From JAAGZL01 sp050290785 (GTDB lineage Bacteria > Pseudomonadota > Gammaproteobacteria > Chromatiales > Chromatiaceae): a stretch of 63,709 nucleotides of DNA. Under the pieces are notes generated by a model. It worked only from the letters and a program-made list of their open reading frames with translations. It did no database searches and was not told the DNA's origin. This document shows positions 32,331-40,941 of the stretch, piece after piece. The position numbers and the translations under genes are program-made. The stretch covers positions 1 through 63,709 of the forward strand of contig JBNKIR010000044.1 of NCBI GenBank assembly GCA_050290785.1, given 5' to 3'. Positions within the stretch are counted from its first letter, which is position 1, and every line of letters begins with the position of its first letter.

Positions 32331-35246
32331 ATGAGGCAAGTAAAAACGTCCCATGCAATTCTTACCCTAACCTCCCTGTCCATGGTGATATTACTGGCTC
32401 TTTTTATGCCAGGCATTATCGATAAAGGAATACGTCACGTACATGTGCAGGAGCACACTATTGCCTTGCGTTCTGTCTCCAGCAGCTTCCGTGAACTGGT
32501 CATAAGCTTACGTCATGGTGTTACATATAACTATGATAAAGCCAATTATCTTGAAGAACAGATCAGCCAGCATCAGAATATGCTTAGAGAGATGATCGAT
32601 AGTCCCACTGAACTAAAGGAGATACTTGATTCGTATATACAGTTAAGCGAGCAGCGAAAACAACAATGGGAACATTTTAAACAATATAACGCTATTGTGC
32701 GAAACTCCATGCACTACTTCCATACAGGACTACCAAGACTCCTTGAACTTGCTCAATCATCCAACCTCCCAGATAAGGTAGATGTATATCTCTCAAACCT
32801 AAATACATCTGTTCTGCTTTTCGCCCTGGGAGAGGGCCTTGACACCGAACAGAGACTTTTGTCTATACTCGATAAAATACGCTCGCACCTGATTGGATCA
32901 AATACTAGATTACGTTCCGAATATGAACTACTGGAGCGGCATGTACATATAATTATTCAATATGTACCGATAGTCACTGAGACAGTGTCTTTTCTGGTAA
33001 GCGGAAAAGAGCGGGATAAACTAGATCAACTGGAACAAATAAATAACTCCATGCTTGTTACTGAAAGCAGGCGTGCATCAATCTATCGTGGCGGACTGTT
33101 ATTTAGTGCATTGATGTTGTTATTAGGGTTGGTGGTAATGGCCGTACGCTATCTGGAAAGCCAGCGCAAGGCATCTCAACGCATGGCATTTGTGAAGAGT
33201 GTAACTGACACCCTTAGCGTCGGCGTTATCGCCCTCAATCAAAATGACAAGGTGGTTTTTGCAAATCCGAGAATTGAAGAGATGCTAGACAGTACCCCTG
33301 GAGGACTTCTTGATATCGAGTTTCACGCTTCTGGTTTTCATGTTGACACGGACGGCAACCCGGTATCTGCCGCAGAATGTAATGTTTCGAAGCCACGCAA
33401 TAATCCCGAGAATATCCGGAGCATACATTACCTGCGCAGCCTGGACGGACGCATCATTCCTACGGAAGTTAATGCGACAAAAATCGAATTAAGCGATGGC
33501 ATAGGACGAGTGGCAGTCTTTCAGGATATCACTCAACGACTTGATGAAGAGAGGAAGTTACGCCTGGCAGGATCAGTATTCCATAGCAGCCAACAAGGCA
33601 TCATCATAACCGACTCACGTGGTGAAATTATCCAGGTTAATCCTGCCTACTGTCACATGACAGGGTACGAAGAACACGAGCTAATCGGACAAAACCCTCG
33701 CATCCTTAAATCAGGACTACAAGATAGAGAGTTCTACTCTGACATGTGGCGCACCCTAAAAGAACATGGCAGCTGGAATGGGGAACTCTACAATAGACGC
33801 AAGAGTGGCGAGCACTATGTACAGTGGGCAAATATAGATGTTGTTAGAACAGATCAAAATGAACTGCTTTATGTAGGTATTGCTTCTGATATTACAGAGT
33901 TGGTAACCGCACGTGAACGCCTGTCGAAACTTGCCTACTATGACACTCTTACGAATTTGCCTAATCGAGTGCTGTTCCAAGATAGAATATCCCAAACCAT
34001 AGCCCAGGCCAGGCGCGAAAACGTCGGTTTTTCATTGATCCTTGCAGATCTGGATGATTTCAAGGCGGTCAATGACACGATGGGTCATGCGGTAGGCGAT
34101 AAATTGCTAATGAAAGTCGCTGATCGACTACAACATACCACCAGAGAAGCTGATACAGTAGCACGTCTGGGAGGCGATGAATTTGCCATGGTTCTACTAA
34201 ATGTTGATGAGCCGCATAAAGTTGCACATATTGCATCACACATCCTCGATACCCTCTCCCAGCCTTACAAGATAAACGGACTTGAGATAACAACCAGTGT
34301 AAGTCTTGGCGTAACCTTCTGGCCCCTGGACGGAGAAGGCATTGATGAATTACTCAAGAACGCTGACGTGGCCATGTATAGGGCCAAGGAGTTCGGACGC
34401 AACAACTATCAGTTTTTCACCAGCGATATGGCGGAGAATGTTGTCAATGCCCTGCGCATAGAGAACGGGCTGCGTCATGCATTGGATTGCGGGGAACTGG
34501 CATTGCATTATCAACCACAGATCGATCCATCCGGCAAGGCCATTAGCGCTGAAGCACTTATGCGCTGGAACTCAGAGAGTTTGGGATGGGTGCCTCCCAG
34601 CCAATTTATTCCGGTTGCTGAGAGATCCGGCCTCATAGTACCGATAGAGGCATTTGCCCTTCGAGAGGCCTGTAGACAATGTGCTGAATGGCGTTCAACC
34701 CTCTCTCCTGACTTCCGTATCGCGGTTAACATCTCAGCCGCGCAATTTAGACATGAGGGTCTGTTAAACAGTGTCAGAGGTGTCTTACACGAATTCAACC
34801 TTCCCGGATCCGCCCTGGAATTGGAAATAACAGAAAGCGTACTTATGGACGATGTAATTCGTGGCCAATCTGTGATACGTGATTTGAAAAAGATCGGTTG
34901 TTCATTGGCCATAGATGACTTCGGAACGGGCTACTCATCCCTGGCCTATCTAAATCAGTTCAAAGTTGACGTACTCAAAATTGATAAGAGTTTTATAGAC
35001 GGACTGGGAGTGGAATCTGACGATACATCCGTCGTTGAGGCCATTGTAAGTCTGGCCAGAAGTTTAAACATGACGGTGGTTGCTGAAGGCATTGAAACTG
35101 CTTATCAGTTGGAAGCTATAAGAAATATAACCAATTACACCGGTTATCTTACTCAGGGATACTTTTATTCCCCACCAGTAGCGGCGGATATTTTTGAGCT
35201 TAAATATCCAACCTTTAATCAACTATCATTGGTCAGTGATAATTAA
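32331..35246 (+). CDS. Membrane DAHL-PAS-PAS-GGDEF-EAL cyclic-di-GMP protein
   Basis: A 971-residue sensor. A first membrane helix (about 10-30) and a second (about 252-275) bracket a helical periplasmic region resembling the DAHL sensor domain (NYDKANYLEEQ, NAIVRNSMHYF). Two PAS domains (about 285-405 and 410-530) follow, then GGDEF (residue about 614) and EAL (about 739). The cyclase motif GGDEF and its inhibitory RxxD site (READ, five residues before) are intact. EAL, DDFGTGYSS and the metal glutamates are also intact, so both making and degrading c-di-GMP are possible. Its pairing with a peroxidase suggests redox or peroxide input; that is inference. Confidence 0.92.
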   Translation: MRQVKTSHAILTLTSLSMVILLALFMPGIIDKGIRHVHVQEHTIALRSVSSSFRELVISLRHGVTYNYDKANYLEEQISQHQNMLREMIDSPTELKEILDSYIQLSEQRKQQWEHFKQYNAIVRNSMHYFHTGLPRLLELAQSSNLPDKVDVYLSNLNTSVLLFALGEGLDTEQRLLSILDKIRSHLIGSNTRLRSEYELLERHVHIIIQYVPIVTETVSFLVSGKERDKLDQLEQINNSMLVTESRRASIYRGGLLFSALMLLLGLVVMAVRYLESQRKASQRMAFVKSVTDTLSVGVIALNQNDKVVFANPRIEEMLDSTPGGLLDIEFHASGFHVDTDGNPVSAAECNVSKPRNNPENIRSIHYLRSLDGRIIPTEVNATKIELSDGIGRVAVFQDITQRLDEERKLRLAGSVFHSSQQGIIITDSRGEIIQVNPAYCHMTGYEEHELIGQNPRILKSGLQDREFYSDMWRTLKEHGSWNGELYNRRKSGEHYVQWANIDVVRTDQNELLYVGIASDITELVTARERLSKLAYYDTLTNLPNRVLFQDRISQTIAQARRENVGFSLILADLDDFKAVNDTMGHAVGDKLLMKVADRLQHTTREADTVARLGGDEFAMVLLNVDEPHKVAHIASHILDTLSQPYKINGLEITTSVSLGVTFWPLDGEGIDELLKNADVAMYRAKEFGRNNYQFFTSDMAENVVNALRIENGLRHALDCGELALHYQPQIDPSGKAISAEALMRWNSESLGWVPPSQFIPVAERSGLIVPIEAFALREACRQCAEWRSTLSPDFRIAVNISAAQFRHEGLLNSVRGVLHEFNLPGSALELEITESVLMDDVIRGQSVIRDLKKIGCSLAIDDFGTGYSSLAYLNQFKVDVLKIDKSFIDGLGVESDDTSVVEAIVSLARSLNMTVVAEGIETAYQLEAIRNITNYTGYLTQGYFYSPPVAADIFELKYPTFNQLSLVSDN

Positions 35247-35371
35247 TCCACAGGATCATTCTGCCGCTTAGCCCCTGCTCGCAGACCAAATAAAAACCCA
35301 CCAAAACCACCCAGGATTATTCCAACTAACAAAACAAATGGTATGCCGATTAGATGTATGGTTACTGCCAT
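35243..35371 (-). CDS. Small membrane protein, 42 aa
   Basis: The frame begins MAVTIHLIGIPFVLLVGIIL, continues with a glycine-zipper (GGFGGFLFG) and ends in a charged tail (RAGAKRQNDPVD). GGAG lies 6 nt before the ATG. One membrane helix is predicted. It starts 24 bp downstream of the HD-GYP gene on the same strand and its end overlaps the convergent GGDEF-EAL gene by 4 bp. It could be a small partner of the HD-GYP protein. Nothing similar is known to me. Confidence 0.6.
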   Translation of the reverse strand: MAVTIHLIGIPFVLLVGIILGGFGGFLFGLRAGAKRQNDPVD

Positions 35372-35395
35372 AACACACTCCATGGAAACCTATAT

Positions 35396-36832
35396 TCAGT
35401 CAGCTATGACCTCGTGCTGCCGCACCACCTGGATAAATGCATCTACCACTTCAGGGTCCCACTGGCCTGATTCACGTTCAACCTGCAATATCTGTAACGC
35501 GCGTTCAGATGACATACCTTTTCTATAGACCCTATCACCTGTCATAGCATCCCAAGTGTCGGCGATGGCAACTATCCTGGCGAGCAATGGAATCTCCTCA
35601 CCCTTCAAACCATTGGGGTAACCATTACCATCCCATCGTTCATGATGGGATGCAGCAATTTCACGATGCCGTTCAAAACGTCGCAAAGGCTGTAAGATAT
35701 GCGCTGTCATATTAGGATGACTACGCATGGTGTTAAATTCTTCATCCGTCAATTTATCCGGTTTGTTCAGGATGGCGTCGGGAACGGCGATCTTTCCAAG
35801 ATCATGCATCAATGCACCATGCTTCAGCGTTTGGATCTCATCCTCAGGTAGCCCCATATGCTTGGCCAGACGCACAGACCAACTGGATACTCTGGATGAA
35901 TGGCCAGCCGAATATCTGTCCTTGGCTTCCAGTGCCTTGGCAAGTGATTGCAGAACCTGGATATATGCTGCCTCTTGCTCCTCAATCAACTGCTCCATGC
36001 CGTCCGCCATGGCATTAACAGCTCTACCCAATTGCGCGAGTTCACCCTGTCCACGCACTTGGATCCTTCCACCAAAGTCACCATCAGCAATCCGGTTGGA
36101 CATATCACCGATCACTTTGATTGGACTCAGTAGACTACGGTGCACCACCAGCCATAGAAACCACAGCATGATTAGACCCGCGACCACTGATACCATCATG
36201 GTTCGTAATTCATAGACATCATCTATCTTCTGAATAGTATTCTGAGTGCGTTCCAGGTCAACTTCTACCTCTATGACACCGGCCACATCGCCTTTCAAAT
36301 GCAGTGGGATTAATACCTCAACGATAGGGATCTCTCTTTTACGTATTACATCCCGCTTCCACTCTATTTCATCGCCTATGTAGTTTCTCCCATACTTAAG
36401 CACAACTTCTTTATATCCAACAATGTTTTTACGCACCTCGCCCTCATCACTGCTATCGGCCAGTACATTACCCTCCTTGTCATAGATATAGAGCCGAAAT
36501 ACGGAGAACTCCATATCTTCATGATCGTGCTTAGCCCTTCGAATAATGTCCTGCAATGCAACCGGATTCAGTGGGTCATCGAGACCGGCAATCTCCCTTT
36601 CCAAACCATGCAGGAAAACCAATGCCTGCTTCTTTGATTGATCCAAAAGTGTGTTCTCGATCAGATCCTCCTGGGTACGAAGTACGAATATCGAGTAAAT
36701 CACTAACCCAATGGCTATCAATCCAACGACCTTTTGCGATAGAGAAAGCGATCGTCCCCAAACATATTTTGAACCATGGGAAGACGAAGCGGTTGTATTT
36801 TGATTATTATCTATATCTATGAGTTCAGACAT
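35396..36832 (-). CDS. Membrane HD-GYP cyclic-di-GMP phosphodiesterase with HAMP
   Basis: The 478-residue protein has a membrane helix near 30-48, a periplasmic sensor (about 50-205), a second helix (about 207-230), HAMP (about 228-285) and an HD-GYP domain (about 285-470). The HD residues (LMHDLGKIAVPD) and the GYP signature (HHERWDGNGYPNGLKGEEIP) are intact, so it should hydrolyse c-di-GMP. It converges with the GGDEF-EAL gene, and a 42-aa membrane protein follows in the same direction. Confidence 0.93.
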   Translation of the reverse strand: MSELIDIDNNQNTTASSSHGSKYVWGRSLSLSQKVVGLIAIGLVIYSIFVLRTQEDLIENTLLDQSKKQALVFLHGLEREIAGLDDPLNPVALQDIIRRAKHDHEDMEFSVFRLYIYDKEGNVLADSSDEGEVRKNIVGYKEVVLKYGRNYIGDEIEWKRDVIRKREIPIVEVLIPLHLKGDVAGVIEVEVDLERTQNTIQKIDDVYELRTMMVSVVAGLIMLWFLWLVVHRSLLSPIKVIGDMSNRIADGDFGGRIQVRGQGELAQLGRAVNAMADGMEQLIEEQEAAYIQVLQSLAKALEAKDRYSAGHSSRVSSWSVRLAKHMGLPEDEIQTLKHGALMHDLGKIAVPDAILNKPDKLTDEEFNTMRSHPNMTAHILQPLRRFERHREIAASHHERWDGNGYPNGLKGEEIPLLARIVAIADTWDAMTGDRVYRKGMSSERALQILQVERESGQWDPEVVDAFIQVVRQHEVIAD

Positions 36833-37169
36833 GTTGACCTGCTTACTTTATGAATGAAATAGTCTTTAATTCATTCTAAAATTTTCACTCCGGGGACACC
36901 ATTGTTTATGGCGCAAAGACATCTCCGTTCCTGCTCTTCATGCAGCTGAAATCGCTTAGTACAAAGCATATAGCGGCAGGGATTCAATAATATTTAACAC
37001 AGACATAATTAACATTAAATACTACACATTACTCATTGTATTTAATGGATTTTATTATAATTTAGCGATACTGGTAGGATGCGCTTCAGCGGGGACGATG
37101 CCAACTCGCCTAAAGCATTTATTTTGGAGATTAAGGGGGAGATCAAACAGATATTATTTTCAATGCATA
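36833..37169. other. AT-rich intergenic region upstream of the HD-GYP gene
   Basis: This 337-bp stretch lies between the HD-GYP start and the end of a small basic ORF. It has many A/T runs that would suit a promoter, and a 37-codon plus-strand frame at 37079 without a ribosome site, which I reject. I checked for a cyclic-di-GMP riboswitch by eye and saw none. Confidence 0.4.
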
Positions 37170-37334
37170 TCACCTATCCCAGATATCTTTAAGTTCTCCT
37201 AAACGACGGCCATAACCCCGTCGACGAGGGTTTTTTTTGGTCTCATATCTGATCAGGTCACGGCGATCCGGTTGCTTCCTGCGCTGCCCTGATCGTCGAT
37301 CAGGTTCTGAATTAGATGTTATCTCACTCTTCAT
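37170..37334 (-). CDS. Small arginine-rich protein, 54 aa
   Basis: The frame reads MKSEITSNSEPDRRSGQRRK and continues QPDRRDLIRYETKKNPRRRG, ending LGELKDIWDR. It holds repeated RRxG/DRR units, a pattern I recognise from many small uncharacterised gammaproteobacterial proteins. AGGGAG sits 5 nt before the ATG. It is divergent from the response regulator (73 bp). The charge suggests nucleic-acid or ribosome contact, but that is a guess. Confidence 0.65.
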   Translation of the reverse strand: MKSEITSNSEPDRRSGQRRKQPDRRDLIRYETKKNPRRRGYGRRLGELKDIWDR

Positions 37335-37407
37335 ATGAACTCCCTCTCAAACCTGTTTGGCTACATAAGTCTAGCACTATTTTGTTTAACAGATAAGAAC
37401 ACGAATC

Positions 37408-39162
37408 ATGAAGAGTAATGAAAAGAGTGTTTTTACAGCCTATACTCAAGCTGTTATTGGAAAACATATCTATAGGGAACGCCATTCTGGTTCTGACGCA
37501 TGCATCCCTATAGCGGGGCCATTTCCGGGCATCCAGAGGGAGGTACAGCAATTCGTGTATGAATTATTTGCCCGCCTGCGCTATCTGATTATCGACGACT
37601 TTGAACAAATGCGCGTCTCCTTCAAGGGGATGCTAACAAGTTTTGGCGCTGAGAATATTGAGACCTGCCCATCTGGCGAGAAGGCCCTAAGTGCGCTCTC
37701 TACAAATAGTTACGATGTGGTGATCTGTGACTACAATCTCGGGGACGGCAAGGACGGACAACAGGTATTGGAAGAGGCGCGCTACCTGGGCTATCTTGGA
37801 CACGCCTGCTGCTTTTTCATGATCACCGCCGAAAGTAATATGCCTATGGTTCTTAGCGCCTTAGAGCAGCAGCCTGATGAATATATGATCAAGCCGATCA
37901 ATTCCGATGCCCTGGAGCACCGTCTCATCAGCACACTTAAACGCAAGCAACAGCTCAAGGTAGTTGATCAGGCATTGATGGATGGTGATAAAAACAGTGC
38001 TATTGAACTTTGTCGCGAACAACGGGGCGGAAACCCTAAAAACAATCTCTATCTTGCGAAGCTGCAGGCCGAGCTTTGTATAGATCTTGAACGTTACGAT
38101 GATGCGGCGTCTATTTATAATGAAATGCTAAATATTCGTGACTTTCCCTGGGCGAATTTCGCTCTGGCGAAGATTGATTTCTTGCACAATGACCTAAAGA
38201 GCGCTGAGGATCGCTTTCTTAGCTTGACCCAGGAGAATAGATACTATGTTGAGGCCTATGATTGGCTGGCCATGATTTTAGAGGAACAAGGCGATAAGAG
38301 GAGGTCCCAAGAACTTCTCCAAGATGCAATCAAACTCTCGCCCAAGGTTGTCAGTCGGCAACGCAAATTGGGTGATCTGGCTCTGCAGAATGGCGACATA
38401 ACAGTGGCCACGCGCGCTTATCAGGCAGCTGTCTATTGGGGCGAATACTCCTGCTTCTCCAGTGCACATGAATATCGGCAGTTGGCAGATATATACAATA
38501 CCAATGACCAACAGCCAATGTTACTCAAACTTTTATCCGAAGGCCGCAAGCGTTTCAGCAGAAACCCCACCAACCTGATTCAGATATTGAGCAGACTGGT
38601 CCGGGCAAAACTACTCATAAACGAAAATGATGTGGTCAGTAACTATATACAACAGATCGATCAATTAGTTGCCGACTACAAGGGGATGTTTTCCGAGGAA
38701 GATCTACTTAATGCAGCCGATGATTTGCTTTGTGTCTCAAAGAGTGACGAAGCAAAAACATTGCTGGGAATTCTACTATGCAATCACCATGATAACGACG
38801 AGTTGACTGCAAAGATACATAAATTAATGAAACGACACGGCAAAGCAAAGGAAGCAGATACACTGATTAAAAACATAAGTGATGAATTGAAGGAGATTCA
38901 AGATAAGTGTCTCTCTTTAATACAAGATGGCGGGATAGAACAGGCAATAACCATGCTGAATGATATCTTATACGACTATCCATCCAATAGGACCATAGCT
39001 CTCATGTCGGCCAACACCATGATCAATTACATGCGAGAGCGCGGACCGGATCAGGGTTACTATTTCAGGTGCCGCCATCTGTTAAATCATCTGCTGTTGA
39101 GGGACCCACAGGATACAGACGCTGAAGAGTGTCTCAGTGATTTAAATCAAATACCGGCTTGA
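37408..39162 (+). CDS. Response regulator with TPR-like helical output domain
   Basis: Residues about 58-175 are a CheY-like receiver: acidic pair IIDDF, phospho-acceptor Asp in VVICDYNLGDGK (residue 108), Thr140 and Lys162 in YMIKPIN. The rest (about 180-580) consists of TPR-like helical repeats. The first 49 residues are unlike a receiver; GTG 37555 with GGAGG upstream would remove them and may be the true start. There is no DNA-binding domain, so output is probably protein-protein. The kinase gene follows after 18 bp. Confidence 0.88.
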   Translation: MKSNEKSVFTAYTQAVIGKHIYRERHSGSDACIPIAGPFPGIQREVQQFVYELFARLRYLIIDDFEQMRVSFKGMLTSFGAENIETCPSGEKALSALSTNSYDVVICDYNLGDGKDGQQVLEEARYLGYLGHACCFFMITAESNMPMVLSALEQQPDEYMIKPINSDALEHRLISTLKRKQQLKVVDQALMDGDKNSAIELCREQRGGNPKNNLYLAKLQAELCIDLERYDDAASIYNEMLNIRDFPWANFALAKIDFLHNDLKSAEDRFLSLTQENRYYVEAYDWLAMILEEQGDKRRSQELLQDAIKLSPKVVSRQRKLGDLALQNGDITVATRAYQAAVYWGEYSCFSSAHEYRQLADIYNTNDQQPMLLKLLSEGRKRFSRNPTNLIQILSRLVRAKLLINENDVVSNYIQQIDQLVADYKGMFSEEDLLNAADDLLCVSKSDEAKTLLGILLCNHHDNDELTAKIHKLMKRHGKAKEADTLIKNISDELKEIQDKCLSLIQDGGIEQAITMLNDILYDYPSNRTIALMSANTMINYMRERGPDQGYYFRCRHLLNHLLLRDPQDTDAEECLSDLNQIPA

Positions 39163-39180
39163 CCAAAACAGGAGGTCCAG

Positions 39181-39885
39181 TTGCAAAACGAACCGCAGAA
39201 TGAGAAAACATTGGGATTGACCTCGGCCTTCGCTATGGTCTCCCACGACATCAAAAACTCCCTGGGCATTTTACTGAAATACATCAGTACTATTTCGGAA
39301 ATCTGCGACCTGGAGGCGACCGGCATCAGTCAGGAGTGCGCTAACATGGAGTATGAGATCAAGCGCATCAATAATAACCTGGTAAAAATGCTAACACTGT
39401 TCAAGGTAGAAGAAGGCAACTATATGCTCAATGTAGATGCCCATTCAATCAGCGATTTTCTTGAAGAGAGCATGCTGGAGCATGGAGACATTTCCAAGAA
39501 CAAAGGGATCGGATATGAAATTGAATGTAGTGAGGATCTCTACTGGTACTTTGATCGAAACCTGATGATGGGGGTGATGAGCAACGCCATCAATAACGCC
39601 TTGCGCTATACCAAGGATTGGCTGAGGATTTCAGCAGAAACTACTGATGAAGGACTAGTCATCTCCGTGGAGGATAACGGCAATGGCTTTCCTGAATCGA
39701 TGCTGGCAAAGCAGTTGGAATTTTTTCGCCCCGAATCTGGATTTCTCAATAATAATACCGGACTGGGACTCTATTTCACCCAGGTGGTGTTGGATCTGCA
39801 TAAACACGACAGCAAACAGGGTCGGGTAACACTCTCTAACGGAGGAGTCATGGGAGGTGGATGTTGTAGTATCCTATTACCCTAA
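39181..39885 (+). CDS. Soluble sensor histidine kinase
   Basis: A 234-residue kinase starting at TTG, supported by AGGAGG at 5 nt. The H-box is FAMVSHDIKNSLG (His about 20). The ATPase domain has NAINNALRYTK (N-box), EDNGNGFP (G1) and NNTGLGLYFTQVV (G2). There is no sensor or membrane segment, so it is cytoplasmic and probably takes input through a partner. It is paired with the TPR response regulator upstream. Its stop overlaps the convergent next gene by 4 bp. Confidence 0.9.
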   Translation: MQNEPQNEKTLGLTSAFAMVSHDIKNSLGILLKYISTISEICDLEATGISQECANMEYEIKRINNNLVKMLTLFKVEEGNYMLNVDAHSISDFLEESMLEHGDISKNKGIGYEIECSEDLYWYFDRNLMMGVMSNAINNALRYTKDWLRISAETTDEGLVISVEDNGNGFPESMLAKQLEFFRPESGFLNNNTGLGLYFTQVVLDLHKHDSKQGRVTLSNGGVMGGGCCSILLP

Positions 39886-40928
39886 ATTTTTGCCCCCCTC
39901 AACTCCAATAGCTTTTTGTATGCCGCTTTGCTTGATATCATATCACGAGCCAAAGCTACCCCAGCTTCAACACTTTCCGCGCCTCCCCCCAGGTGGATGC
40001 GTACGCCTGCATTGAACAAAATCGCATCCAGATGGGTGTCATCATCTCCAGCCAGAGTTGCTATTATCCTAGCTACCGCACCGACCGTCTCTTCGCAGGG
40101 GTGATGCGTCTTCTCCGCGAGACCAAAATCTGTCGGGGCCAGAGTATATTTCTCTATCTTCCCGTCACGATATTCCGCAACTGCGGTTGGGGCCAGAGGC
40201 AACTCATCACCACCATCAAGACCCTGTACAGCCATCACCCGCTCCTGCCCTCGCTCTCCGGCTACGGTCACGAAGCGCTCCATAAAATGCGCATGGGCGG
40301 CACCGACTAAAGATCGTTTGGCACCTGCAGGATTCAACACCACCTCACATGTATGCAGGAAGGAGCGGTAAAACATGATTTGGCGATACGGCTTGAGACG
40401 CTCCACTCCATGCAGGTATCTGGAGGCATGCAGATGGCCAAATCCAATTTCTTCGATGTCCTTCTCTACCAGGGAGGGTTCACGGGCAGCAGCGATCCCC
40501 ATCGCCTCCAACATGCGCGCATTGGTCACGCCGTTTTTCGGCGTAAGTTCGGTATTGGAGTGCAGTATTACAGGTACGCCGGCTGCAGCGGTGACTATGG
40601 CGGCAGGCACACTCAGATTCAGTGCCTTCTTCCTTCCGTCATATGGACCGTTACAGTTCAGAAGATTTTTCACCTTGGGTTCGATCAAGGTCGCAGACTC
40701 TTCCATGGCATCCAGGAAGCCATGCATCTCTTCCACCTTAGCGCCTTTAAAACGCATGGCGGTTAGAAATGCCCCAATCTGAACCGGATGCGCTTCAGCG
40801 GAAAACAGAAAGTTAAGGGCCTCCCTAGCCTGTTCACGGGTCATATCCTTGGCACCGTGCCGTCCTTTGGCAGTGGTTATAAGGCGGGAGCGGAATTTTC
40901 GTCCAGCCTCACTTGAAAAGTCCTGCAT
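39882..40928 (-). CDS. TrpD2-like protein (anthranilate phosphoribosyltransferase family, YbiB-like)
   Basis: The 348-residue protein has the N-terminal helical domain (TREQAREALNFLFSAEAHPV) and alpha/beta domain of the TrpD/NP-II family. The catalytic GTGGD loop of true TrpD is replaced by CNGPYDGRKKALNLS, so it probably does not make tryptophan precursors; YbiB-type proteins bind nucleic acid. ATG 40928 fits the family start; a longer reading to 41033 overlaps the upstream gene. It lies 13 bp downstream of a diiron redox-like gene, so they form one unit. Confidence 0.82.
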   Translation of the reverse strand: MQDFSSEAGRKFRSRLITTAKGRHGAKDMTREQAREALNFLFSAEAHPVQIGAFLTAMRFKGAKVEEMHGFLDAMEESATLIEPKVKNLLNCNGPYDGRKKALNLSVPAAIVTAAAGVPVILHSNTELTPKNGVTNARMLEAMGIAAAREPSLVEKDIEEIGFGHLHASRYLHGVERLKPYRQIMFYRSFLHTCEVVLNPAGAKRSLVGAAHAHFMERFVTVAGERGQERVMAVQGLDGGDELPLAPTAVAEYRDGKIEKYTLAPTDFGLAEKTHHPCEETVGAVARIIATLAGDDDTHLDAILFNAGVRIHLGGGAESVEAGVALARDMISSKAAYKKLLELRGAKI

Positions 40929-40941
40929 TGATATATCTCTC

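Noticed and set aside
37079..37192. A 37-codon plus-strand frame
   Set aside because: No ribosome site, and it overlaps a better supported small gene on the other strand.
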